Below are positions 40,912 to 49,079 of a DNA stretch of 64,000 bases, piece after piece. The DNA is from Aurantimonas aggregata (lineage in GTDB: Bacteria; Pseudomonadota; Alphaproteobacteria; Rhizobiales; Rhizobiaceae): assembly GCF_010500835.1 (NCBI RefSeq), contig NZ_JAAAMJ010000008.1, positions 1 to 64,000 on the forward strand, given 5' to 3'. A program made the translations under genes and the position numbers. The notes below the pieces were generated by a model, which searched no databases, was not told where the DNA came from, and saw nothing but the letters and a program-made list of their open reading frames with translations. Numbering within the stretch: position 1 is the first letter of the stretch; each line of letters opens with the position of its first letter.

Positions 40912-43227
40912 ATGGACCGCAGCGAGATCACCGACAAGCCGACGATCGAGCCTTACGACGAGCCGACCGGCGGTTGGGGCTCGGTGAAGTCGCTGGTGTC
41001 CCATGCCGCGGGCGAGGGCCTGCTCGCCTCGACGCTGTGGTCGACGCTGCAGAAGCAGAACAAGGCGGATGGCTATGCCTGCGTCTCCTGCTCCTGGGCC
41101 AAGCCCGCCAAGCCGCGCGCCTTCGAATATTGCGAAAATGGCGCCAAGGCGACGATCTGGGAGATCACGCCGAAGCGCTGCGACCGCGAGTTCTTCGCCA
41201 GGCACCGGGTCAGCGACCTCCTGAACTGGACCGACCACGAGCTGGAGAAGCAGGGCCGGCTCACCACGCCGATGCGCTACGACAAGAGCCTCGACCAATA
41301 CGTGCCGGTGACGTGGGCCGATGCGTTCCGTGAGATCGGCGCCGAGCTGAACCAGCTCGATCCGACATCGGTGGTCTTCTACGTCTCCGGCCGCGCCTCG
41401 CTCGAGGCCTCGCACATGTGGCAGCTGTTCAGCCGGATCTACGGGTCCAACAACCTGCCCGACTCCTCGAACATGTGTCACGAATCGACCTCGGTCGGCC
41501 TGCCGGAATCGATCGGCTCGCCGGTGGGCACGGTGACGATCGAGGATTTCGATCAGTGCGACATGATGTTCTTCTTCGGCCACAACACCGGGACGAACGC
41601 ACCGCGGCTGCTGCACTGGGTGCATGACGCCCGCAAGCGCGGCGTGCCGGTGATCACCTTCAACCCGCTGCCCGAGCGCGGGCTGATGCGCTTCAAGAAC
41701 CCGCAATCGCCGATCGAGATGCTGAGCCCCGACGAGGGGGTGAAGATGTCGAGCGACTATTTCCAGCTGAATGGCGGCGGCGACATCGCCGCGATGACCG
41801 GCATCGGCAAGGCGCTGCTCGACCTCGACGATACGGCGAAGGCCGCCGGCAAGAAGCGCGTCCTCGACACGGCCTTCATCGAGGAGCACTGCCACGATTT
41901 TGCAAGCTTCGAGGCCTTCCTGCGCGCCGCCGACTGGGGCGAGATCGAGCGCTGCTCCGGCATGACACGTGACGACCTCGAGCATGTCGCCCGGGTGTAT
42001 TCCAAGGCCGAGAAGGTCATCGCCAATTACGGCATGGGCCTCACCCAGCACCGGCATGGCATCGAGAACGTGCAGATGCTGGTCAATCTCCTGCTGATGC
42101 GCGGCAATATCGGCAAGCCCGGCGCCGGCATCTCGCCGATCCGTGGCCACTCCAACGTCCAGGGCCAGCGCACGGTCGGCATCACCGAGAAGACGGAACT
42201 GATTCCCGTCGACAAGTTCGAGGAATTCTACGGGTTCACCGTGCCGAAGGAGAAGGGGCTCGATACGGTCGAGGCCTGCCAGGGCATCATCGACGGGTCG
42301 GTGAAAGGGTTCGTTGCGCTCGGCGGCAATTTCTCGCGGGCCGTGCCGGAAACGCGGCTGGTCGAGGAAGCCTGGCCGAAGATGCGCCTCAACGTCCAGA
42401 TCGCCACCAAGCTGAACCGCAATCATCTGCTGACCTCGGAGGTCACCTACATCCTGCCCTGCCTCGGCCGTATCGAGCGCGACGTGCAGGCGGGCGTCGA
42501 GCAGACCGTGTCGATCGAGGATTCGACGGCCTGCATCCATGCCTCCAACGGGATGCGGGAGCCGGCGTCGAAGGAACTCCTGTCCGAGCCGAAGATCGTT
42601 GCGGAACTCGCCAAGGCGACGGTGCCGGGACGCTCGACCGTTCCGTGGGACGAATGGGCGGCGGACTACGCCAAGGTGCGCGACGCGATCGAACGCGCCT
42701 ATCCGAGCGACTTCAAGTACTTCAACCAGCGCTTCCGCCAGCCCGGCGGGTTCCATCGTGACATCGGCGCCTCCAAGCGGGAATGGCGCACGGACACCGG
42801 CAAGGCGAACTTCAAGACGCCGGAAGGCTTCGACGTCAATCCCGACATCGACACGCGGCCGCAGGATGTCCTGCAGCTGATGACGGTCCGCTCCAACGAT
42901 CAGTTCAACACCACCATCTACGGCTATGACGACCGGCTGCGCGGCGTCAGCGGCACGCGGATGGTGATCCTGATGAACGAGGCGGACATGCGCCGGCTGG
43001 GCTTGCGCGACGATGACCGCGTCGACGTCGAGACGCATGCCGATGACGGCGTGTCACGGCGCGTCGAGGATTACCGCGTCCACGCCTTCTCTGTGCCGAA
43101 GGGCAACGTCGCCGGCTATTATCCGGAGCTGAATGCGCTGATGCCGCTCTGGCACCATTCGCGCCGGGCACACGTGCCGGCCGCGAAGTCGATCCCGGTG
43201 CGGCTGATCAAGCGGCCCGCCGCCTGA
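40912..43227 (+). CDS. FdhF/YdeP-family molybdopterin oxidoreductase
   Basis: The 771-residue protein is a molybdopterin-binding oxidoreductase of the YdeP-type group. It has YACVSCSWAKP near the N-terminus, CHESTSVGLPESIGSPVGT near 185, MMFFFGHNTGTNAPRLLHW near 215 and GKPGAGISPIRGHSNVQGQRTVGIT near 405, then a C-terminal dinucleotide-binding domain (about 620-740). The single N-terminal Cys pair is short of a complete [4Fe-4S] set in the NapA/FdhF style. No formate dehydrogenase accessory subunits are adjacent; E. coli YdeP is linked to acid tolerance. Substrate unknown. Confidence 0.9.
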   Translation: MDRSEITDKPTIEPYDEPTGGWGSVKSLVSHAAGEGLLASTLWSTLQKQNKADGYACVSCSWAKPAKPRAFEYCENGAKATIWEITPKRCDREFFARHRVSDLLNWTDHELEKQGRLTTPMRYDKSLDQYVPVTWADAFREIGAELNQLDPTSVVFYVSGRASLEASHMWQLFSRIYGSNNLPDSSNMCHESTSVGLPESIGSPVGTVTIEDFDQCDMMFFFGHNTGTNAPRLLHWVHDARKRGVPVITFNPLPERGLMRFKNPQSPIEMLSPDEGVKMSSDYFQLNGGGDIAAMTGIGKALLDLDDTAKAAGKKRVLDTAFIEEHCHDFASFEAFLRAADWGEIERCSGMTRDDLEHVARVYSKAEKVIANYGMGLTQHRHGIENVQMLVNLLLMRGNIGKPGAGISPIRGHSNVQGQRTVGITEKTELIPVDKFEEFYGFTVPKEKGLDTVEACQGIIDGSVKGFVALGGNFSRAVPETRLVEEAWPKMRLNVQIATKLNRNHLLTSEVTYILPCLGRIERDVQAGVEQTVSIEDSTACIHASNGMREPASKELLSEPKIVAELAKATVPGRSTVPWDEWAADYAKVRDAIERAYPSDFKYFNQRFRQPGGFHRDIGASKREWRTDTGKANFKTPEGFDVNPDIDTRPQDVLQLMTVRSNDQFNTTIYGYDDRLRGVSGTRMVILMNEADMRRLGLRDDDRVDVETHADDGVSRRVEDYRVHAFSVPKGNVAGYYPELNALMPLWHHSRRAHVPAAKSIPVRLIKRPAA

Positions 43228-43249
43228 TCGCGAGGCGGGCGGCCAGACG

Positions 43250-43894
43250 TCAGGCCGACCGCCACCGCCAGACCGAAACTTGTTTGATTTCGGCGTCTTC
43301 CAGGGCCCGCGTCACCGGCACCGTGTAGGCCGCGAGGCCTTCGAGGCGATCGCGGGGAAGATAGGCTCGGCCGGGATCGCCGACGAGGACCGTGACGCCA
43401 CTGCGGACCAGATCGTCGAGCCACGGCGTCAGCCGCTCGGCGAGTTCGCGGTCGAAGAACACGTCGCCGGCCAGGAGCACGTCCGCCGCGACCTTGCCGC
43501 CGATCCTGTCGCTGCCGTCAAAGCCGATATCGACGCCGTTCAGGGCGGCGTTGAGCAGGACCGCATCCGCGCAGAACGGGTCGGTGTCGACGGCGGTGAC
43601 GGACCTCGCACCCGCCAGTGCGGCGGCGATGGCGACGAGACCGGAGCCGGCGGCGAAGTCGATCACGACGCGCCCTGCGACGATCTCCGGATGGTCGAGC
43701 ACATGGCGCGCCAAGCCTTGGCCGCCGGCCCAGGCAAAGGCCCAGAACGGCGGCGGCAGGCCGATGGAGTCCAACTCGCTCTCGGTCTTCTGCCAGAGGC
43801 CGTGGGCCTCGTCGGCGAGATGGAGGCGGATCTCCGGGACGTGCGGCGGGCGGAGGATGGCCGTGTTGGCACGGATGAAGTCGTCGCGCTTCAT
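43250..43894 (-). CDS. class I methyltransferase (ETF-beta/L11 methyltransferase-like)
   Basis: The 214-residue SAM-dependent methyltransferase has PFWAFAWAGGQGLARHVLDHP (about 49-69), the SAM-binding VVIDFAAGSGLVAIAAALAGA near 76 and AVDTDPFCADAVLLNA. This pattern matches the nicotinamide/ETFB-lysine methyltransferase group close to PrmA. Protein substrate is not determinable. It ends the minus-strand run that starts with tsaD. Confidence 0.85.
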   Translation of the reverse strand: MKRDDFIRANTAILRPPHVPEIRLHLADEAHGLWQKTESELDSIGLPPPFWAFAWAGGQGLARHVLDHPEIVAGRVVIDFAAGSGLVAIAAALAGARSVTAVDTDPFCADAVLLNAALNGVDIGFDGSDRIGGKVAADVLLAGDVFFDRELAERLTPWLDDLVRSGVTVLVGDPGRAYLPRDRLEGLAAYTVPVTRALEDAEIKQVSVWRWRSA

Positions 43895-43931
43895 CCGTGC
43901 CGTGGTCCCTTGTAGGTGACGGTGAGGCGGC

Positions 43932-44156
43932 TCAGCCTTCCGCCTTCACCCGGTCGCTCTCGCCGCGCAGCTTGTCGATCAGGACCGACGCGTCCGCCTT
44001 GGAGAGGCCGGCGTCGAGTTCGTGGCCGGTCTCCTCGCAGAGGGTCTTCAGGTAGGAGCCCTGTGCGCCGGTCATCGGCTCGCCGCCGGTGGTCCATTCC
44101 GCCGGGTCCTTCTCGGTGTTCGAGGCATTGTCGTTCTTCGGGTCGGGCGTTGCCAT
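43932..44156 (-). CDS. DUF3072 small protein
   Basis: The 74-residue protein has the DUF3072 pattern: DPAEWTTGGEPMTGAQGSYLKTLCEETGH followed by LSKADASVLIDKL. The family is small and soluble with no known role. The start at 44156 gives the expected charged N-terminus MATPDPKNDNASN and excludes an upstream basic extension. Confidence 0.8.
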   Translation of the reverse strand: MATPDPKNDNASNTEKDPAEWTTGGEPMTGAQGSYLKTLCEETGHELDAGLSKADASVLIDKLRGESDRVKAEG

Positions 44157-44235
44157 GATCGTTCTCCGGAGATGATGTTGTTCCGGAAATGTTCTGCGTC
44201 GGTGCTGGTTCCGCCCTGCGACCGAGCAACGCGGC

Positions 44236-44673
44236 TCAGCCCTTGCCGGCCTTTGCCGGATCGAGCCCACCCATCGCGCAGACCTTCGCGAACTCCTCTT
44301 CGGTCACCGGCTGCACCGAGAGTCGCGAATTGTTGACCAGCACCATGTCCTTCAGCGCCGGCTCGGCCTTGGCCGCATCGAGCGTGACCGGGTTCGGCAC
44401 GTCCATCACCGCCTTCAGGTCCACGCACTCCCATTTGCCGTCCGGGGCAGTGGAATCCGGATGCGCCTCGGCGATCACCTCGACGATGCCGACCACCGCC
44501 TTGCCCTCGTTGGAGTGGTAGAAGAAGCCGCGGTCGCCGACCTTCATCTCGCGCATGAAATTGCGCGCCTGATAGTTGCGGACCCCGTCCCATTCCTGGC
44601 CCTTGGCGCCGGCCTTCTTCTGCTGGTCGAAGGACCATTTCTCGGGCTCGGACTTGAACAGCCAGTAGCGCAT
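44236..44673 (-). CDS. EVE domain protein
   Basis: The 145-residue protein starts MRYWLFKSEPEKWSFDQ and has WDGVRNYQARNFMREMKVGDRGFFYHSNEGKAVVGIVEVI, typical of the EVE fold. EVE domains resemble PUA and YTH domains and are thought to bind modified nucleic-acid bases. The gene lies 14 bases after the YciI gene and belongs to the tsaD-gpsA run. Confidence 0.93.
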   Translation of the reverse strand: MRYWLFKSEPEKWSFDQQKKAGAKGQEWDGVRNYQARNFMREMKVGDRGFFYHSNEGKAVVGIVEVIAEAHPDSTAPDGKWECVDLKAVMDVPNPVTLDAAKAEPALKDMVLVNNSRLSVQPVTEEEFAKVCAMGGLDPAKAGKG

Positions 44674-44687
44674 GATCGTGCTCCCGC

Positions 44688-44978
44688 TCAGCTCGAAGCC
44701 GGGTTCTTGATCGCCCAGTTCCAGGGCCGGACGGTGACGGTCGCGAACAGGCCGGCGACGGCGTAGGGGTCGCTATCGGCAATTTCCTTCGCGGCCTCGC
44801 GGCTGTCCGCCTCGATCACCACCAGGCTGCCGCAGGGCTTGTCGTTGTCGTCGAGGAACGGGCCGGCGAATTTCAGCGCGTCGCCGAGGTCGTTCAGATG
44901 GGCCAGGTGCTCCGCCCGCGTATCCATGCGCAGTTGCAGCGAATTCGGCTTGTCGTCGCAGAGCAGGGCGTAGAGCAT
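44688..44978 (-). CDS. YciI-like protein
   Basis: The 96-residue protein has the dimeric ferredoxin-like YciI fold: MLYALLCDDKPNSLQLRMDTRAEHLAHL at the N-terminus, FAGPFLDDNDKPCGSLVVIEADS in the middle and PYAVAGLFATVTVRPW at the end. The His in the HLAHL segment and Asp in the SDPYA segment are the conserved active-site candidates. It lies between gpsA and the EVE gene, a common rhizobial order. The start at 44978 excludes a weak extension. Confidence 0.88.
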   Translation of the reverse strand: MLYALLCDDKPNSLQLRMDTRAEHLAHLNDLGDALKFAGPFLDDNDKPCGSLVVIEADSREAAKEIADSDPYAVAGLFATVTVRPWNWAIKNPASS

Positions 44979-45054
44979 CGAATTTTCCTCGGTCAGTTCT
45001 GGATAAAGGCGGCCGCATAGCCGCGGCGGCAAGTTAGCGACCCTGGAGCCGGCT

Positions 45055-46035
45055 TCAATCGAATTCGCGCTTCAGCGGACGCGCTAGGAGCGCCTGTACC
45101 GCCTCGCCGACATCCATGCCACCGGCGAGAATCCGCGCGACAGTCGCGATGATCGGCGCATCGATGCCGCGCTCTTCGGCGAGCCGGGCGGCGATGCCGG
45201 CCGTGTGGACGCCCTCGGCGAGCTTCAGCCCGGTGCGGTCGTCGCCGCGGCCGAGCGCGATGCCGTAGGCGAAATTGCGCGATTGTGGGCTCGAACAGGT
45301 GAGGACGAGGTCGCCGAGCCCCGACAGGCCCATCAGCGTTTCCGGCCGGCCGCCGAGCGCGGCGCCGAGCCGGCGCAATTCGACGAAGCCTCTGGTGATC
45401 ACCGCCGCCTGCGCCGAGGCGCCGAGGCCGCGCCCGGCAACCGCGCCGGCGGCGAGCGCCAGGACGTTTTTCAGCGCGCCGCCGGCCTCGACGCCGCGCA
45501 TGTCGGTCGCGGCATAGCCGCGGAACGTGTCGGTCGAGAGCAGCCGCGCGGCTTCGTCGGCTGCCTCGGCCTCGTCGGCGGCGATGGTGACCGCGGTCGG
45601 CAGGCCGCGCGCGACGTCGGCCGCAAAGCTCGGGCCGGAGAGGACGGCGAGGCGATGGCCCGGCAGCTCCTCGGCCAGGATGTCGGAGGCGAAGCGTCCG
45701 GTATCCTGCTCGATGCCCTTGGAGCAGAGCACGATCAGCTGGTCGCGGCGCAGATGCGGCTTAAGCGCCGTCGTGGCGGTGCGCAGGCTCTGGGTCGGGA
45801 CCACCAGCAGGACGATCCCGGCATCGCCGAGCGCCGCTTCCGGGTCCAGCGTCGCATTGAGGCCGTCCGGCAGCGTCAGGTCCGGCAGATAGCGCGGATT
45901 GCCGTGGTCCTCTTCGATGGCCCGGACGGTCTCCGCATCGCGGCCGAGGAGGGTCACGTCATGGCCGGCCCGGGCGTAGAGGCTGGCGAGCGCGGTGCCC
46001 CAGGCGCCGGCGCCGACGATGGCGAAGCGGCTCAT
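45055..46035 (-). CDS. gpsA: glycerol-3-phosphate dehydrogenase [NAD(P)+]
   Basis: The 326-residue enzyme makes glycerol-3-phosphate for phospholipids. NAD-binding [21 protein letters not shown] is at residues 4-24, [11 protein letters not shown] near 103, [14 protein letters not shown] near 134 and the catalytic Lys in [13 protein letters not shown] near 184. [16 protein letters not shown] is the family C-domain signature. Its start overlaps the tsaD stop by 4 bases (ATGA). Confidence 0.96.
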   Translation of the reverse strand: MSRFAIVGAGAWGTALASLYARAGHDVTLLGRDAETVRAIEEDHGNPRYLPDLTLPDGLNATLDPEAALGDAGIVLLVVPTQSLRTATTALKPHLRRDQLIVLCSKGIEQDTGRFASDILAEELPGHRLAVLSGPSFAADVARGLPTAVTIAADEAEAADEAARLLSTDTFRGYAATDMRGVEAGGALKNVLALAAGAVAGRGLGASAQAAVITRGFVELRRLGAALGGRPETLMGLSGLGDLVLTCSSPQSRNFAYGIALGRGDDRTGLKLAEGVHTAGIAARLAEERGIDAPIIATVARILAGGMDVGEAVQALLARPLKREFD

Positions 46036-47120
46036 GCCTTGGCTCCGCGGCGGCCGAAGCCGACCAGTGGCACGGCCCCAGCGTCGAGCGGCCAGCGCGA
46101 GCGCACCGGCGCCTCCAGCCCGTCGACGAGCCCTGCTTCGAAGCGCTCGAGCCCGGCATAGGCGATCATCGCGGCATTGTCGGTGCACAGGGCGGCCGGC
46201 GGCGCCACCAGCCTGACACCGGCTTTCGCGGCTTCGGCTTCCAGCGCAGCGCGGATGGCGCGATTGGCGGCGACGCCGCCGGCGACCGCGAGGACCGGGT
46301 CGGCGAGGTCGGGGAATTCGGTACGGAAGCGCTCCAATGCCCGGCGGGTGCGGTCGGCGAGGCTGTCGGCGGCGGCCGCCTGGAAGCTGGCGCAGAGATC
46401 GGCGACGTCGCCGTCGGACAGGGGCGCCGCGGCTTCCGCAGCCTGGCGGAGTGCTGTCTTCAGCCCGGAGAACGAGAAATCGAGCCGCGCCTCGCCGCGC
46501 AGCGGCCGCGGCAGGGCAAAGCGCGTGGCGTCCCCGGCGGCCGCCCTGCGCTCGACATTCGGCCCGCCCGGCTGCGGCAATTGCAGGAGCTTGGCGGTCT
46601 TGTCGAAGGCCTCGCCCAGCGCGTCGTCGATCGTCGTGCCCCAGCGCTCGTAGGCGCCGAGGCCACGCACCAGGAGGATTTGGGTGTGGCCGCCGGAGAC
46701 CAGCAGCAGGAGATAAGGGTAGTCGAGCCGGTCGGTGAGCCGCGGGGTCAGGGCGTGGCCCTCGAGATGGTTCACCGCGATGAAGGGCAGGCCGCGGGCC
46801 GCCGCGATCGCTTTGCCGGTCATCGCGCCGACGATCAGGCCGCCGACGAGGCCGGGACCAGTTGTGGCGGCGACCGCAGCGAGATCGCCGAAGCTCAGCC
46901 CGGCGTCCGCCATCGCCGCCCGGACGATGCCATCCAGCGCCTCGACATGGGCCCGCGCGGCGATCTCCGGCACGACGCCGCCGAAGGCTGCGTGTTCCGC
47001 GACCTGGCTGAGGACGACATTGGCGAGGATCACCGGCGCACCGGAACGGTCGCGGCCAACCACCGCCGCGGCGGTCTCGTCGCAGCTCGTCTCGATGCCG
47101 AGGATGGGTGTGGCGGTCAT
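46032..47120 (-). CDS. tsaD: tRNA N6-adenosine threonylcarbamoyltransferase TsaD
   Basis: The 362-residue enzyme completes t6A37 on ANN-decoding tRNAs. It begins [16 protein letters not shown] and has the metal-binding [12 protein letters not shown] (HxxxH near 113), [10 protein letters not shown] near 138 and [11 protein letters not shown] near 170. All are diagnostic of the Kae1/TsaD family. It is divergent from hemC across about 156 bases and coupled to gpsA. Confidence 0.96.
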   Translation of the reverse strand: MTATPILGIETSCDETAAAVVGRDRSGAPVILANVVLSQVAEHAAFGGVVPEIAARAHVEALDGIVRAAMADAGLSFGDLAAVAATTGPGLVGGLIVGAMTGKAIAAARGLPFIAVNHLEGHALTPRLTDRLDYPYLLLLVSGGHTQILLVRGLGAYERWGTTIDDALGEAFDKTAKLLQLPQPGGPNVERRAAAGDATRFALPRPLRGEARLDFSFSGLKTALRQAAEAAAPLSDGDVADLCASFQAAAADSLADRTRRALERFRTEFPDLADPVLAVAGGVAANRAIRAALEAEAAKAGVRLVAPPAALCTDNAAMIAYAGLERFEAGLVDGLEAPVRSRWPLDAGAVPLVGFGRRGAKA

Positions 47121-47276
47121 GGCATTCCCTTCGCGCCGCCGTTCTACCGCTTCCGGCGCCAGATGGAAGGCCGTGGGCGCGCTGGCCGCCTGTCGTGATT
47201 GATCTTCGCCGCCCCGATCCCCTATGCATGGGGACAAGGCCGCGAGGCCGGCAGGCGGCAGAAGCCGCCGAAAACA

Positions 47277-48233
47277 ATGGACCGGGAGGCTCGCTTGGCG
47301 ACGGACGGCATCATCCGCATCGGAACACGCGGCAGCCAGCTGGCGCTGGCACAGGCCAGCGAGGTGCGGGCCCTCTTGATGGTCGCGCACGGGCTGCCGT
47401 CGGAGCGGTTCGAGGTGACGGTGATCTCCACTTCCGGCGACCGGATCCTCGACCGGCCGCTGTCCGAGGTTGGCGGCAAGGGCCTGTTCACCAAGGAGAT
47501 CGAGCTGGCGTTGCTCGGCGGCGAGATCGACCTTGCGGTGCATTCGTCGAAGGACATGTCGACGGCGATCCCCGAAGGGCTGGCGATCACCGCCTTCCTG
47601 CCCCGCGAGGACGTGCGCGACGCCTTCATCGGGCGCGAGGTCCGGACCATCGACGAACTGCCACACGGCGCGACGGTCGGTTCGGCGTCGCTGCGGCGGC
47701 AGTCGCTGCTGATGCGGCTGCGGCCGGACCTCAACGTCATCACCTTCCGCGGCAACGTGCAGAGCCGGCTGCGCAAGCTCGAAGAGGGCCAGGTCGACGC
47801 GACGCTGCTGGCGCTCGCCGGGCTGAACCGGCTGGAGATGAGCCATGTCGCGACGGACGTCCTCGACGTCGTGAGCTTTCCGCCGGCGCCTGGGCAGGGC
47901 GCGATCTGCATCGAGAGCCGGGCGGGCGACCAGGAGACCGCCGACCTTGTCGCCGCGATCGCCGACCATAGGACCACGGTCGCGCTGACGGCGGAACGGG
48001 CCTTCCTTGCCGAACTCGACGGGTCCTGCCGGACGCCGATCGCCGCCCATGCGGAGATGCACGAGGACGGCTCGATGACCCTGCACGGCATGATCCTGAC
48101 GCCGGACGGCGCCCAGATGCACGAGACGCGGCGGACGGGGCTTGCCGAGGATGCCGAGACGATCGGCCGGATGGCCGGGCGCGACGTATTGGAAGCGGCG
48201 GGGCCAGGCTTCTTCGCCGGTTGGGCGAAATGA
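47277..48233 (+). CDS. hemC: hydroxymethylbilane synthase
   Basis: The 318-residue porphobilinogen deaminase builds the linear tetrapyrrole. It has [15 protein letters not shown] near the N-terminus, [26 protein letters not shown] near 53-78, [10 protein letters not shown] (near 87), LRRQSLLM and the cofactor-attachment [12 protein letters not shown] (Cys near 245). All active-site landmarks are present. It is the first of the plus-strand haem genes; hemD starts 25 bases downstream. Confidence 0.96.
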   Translation: MDREARLATDGIIRIGTRGSQLALAQASEVRALLMVAHGLPSERFEVTVISTSGDRILDRPLSEVGGKGLFTKEIELALLGGEIDLAVHSSKDMSTAIPEGLAITAFLPREDVRDAFIGREVRTIDELPHGATVGSASLRRQSLLMRLRPDLNVITFRGNVQSRLRKLEEGQVDATLLALAGLNRLEMSHVATDVLDVVSFPPAPGQGAICIESRAGDQETADLVAAIADHRTTVALTAERAFLAELDGSCRTPIAAHAEMHEDGSMTLHGMILTPDGAQMHETRRTGLAEDAETIGRMAGRDVLEAAGPGFFAGWAK

Positions 48234-48258
48234 GCGGAGCCGCCGGTGCGCCCGGCAC

Positions 48259-48951
48259 ATGCGTGTCCTGATCCTGCGCGAGCCCGACGCTGCCGCGCGA
48301 ACGGCGGCGGAACTGACGGCACGCGGCCATGAACCGCTGGTGCTGCCGCTGGAAACCGTCGAGACCCTGGATGCGCCGCCGCCCGACGGCGCCTTTGCCG
48401 CCTTCGCGGTCACCAGCGCCCATGCGGTGGCACCGCTTGCGCGGGCTTTTCCGAATGACGGGCGGCCGCTCTTTGCCGTCGGCGAGGCGACCGCCTCGGC
48501 CGCCCGCAACGCCGGCTTTCCGGACGTTCGGGTGGCGGGCGGCGCGGCTGATGGCATCGGGGCCCTCGCGGCAGCGACGCTGCCGCACGAATCGACGATT
48601 CTCTATGCGGCGGGACGGACCCGCACGGCAACCCTTGAGTCAGGGCTGGCCGAGGCGGGGGTCGGCTGCGCGGTCTGGGAAGTCTATGCCATCCATCCGG
48701 TGCGGCCGGACGCGACGACGGTCCGCCGGGTGATCGCGGGGCGCGCGCCCGACGGCGTTCTGGTGCTGTCGGTGGGGCAGGCGACGGCGCTTGCCAGGCT
48801 CTGCCGCGCCCTGCCGGATGCCTTCTCGCCATTGCCTTTGGTACTCGTGCTGTCGGAGCGGATCGCGGCGGCGCTGCCGGCGGAACTTCGCCGCCGCGCG
48901 CGTATTTCGTCCGACAGGAGCCTTACGTCGCTTTTCGAATGGCTCGGCTAA
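48259..48951 (+). CDS. hemD: uroporphyrinogen-III synthase
   Basis: The 230-residue protein closes and inverts ring D of the linear tetrapyrrole. HemD is poorly conserved, but the pattern fits: [31 protein letters not shown] at the start, [15 protein letters not shown] near 58, [13 protein letters not shown] near 80 and [17 protein letters not shown] near 116. Position directly after hemC and length support the call. Confidence 0.9.
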   Translation: MRVLILREPDAAARTAAELTARGHEPLVLPLETVETLDAPPPDGAFAAFAVTSAHAVAPLARAFPNDGRPLFAVGEATASAARNAGFPDVRVAGGAADGIGALAAATLPHESTILYAAGRTRTATLESGLAEAGVGCAVWEVYAIHPVRPDATTVRRVIAGRAPDGVLVLSVGQATALARLCRALPDAFSPLPLVLVLSERIAAALPAELRRRARISSDRSLTSLFEWLG

Positions 48952-49079
48952 CCTAGTTTCTGCCCTGAAGAGACCGCTGCTTGCGCGACCGGTGCGAATG
49001 AAGGACCAATGAGGGCGCGGTGCGCCGGGGTGGTTCGGACCCGCGCAGCCGCCCGTCCGGCGAGAATGGAGCTAAATCG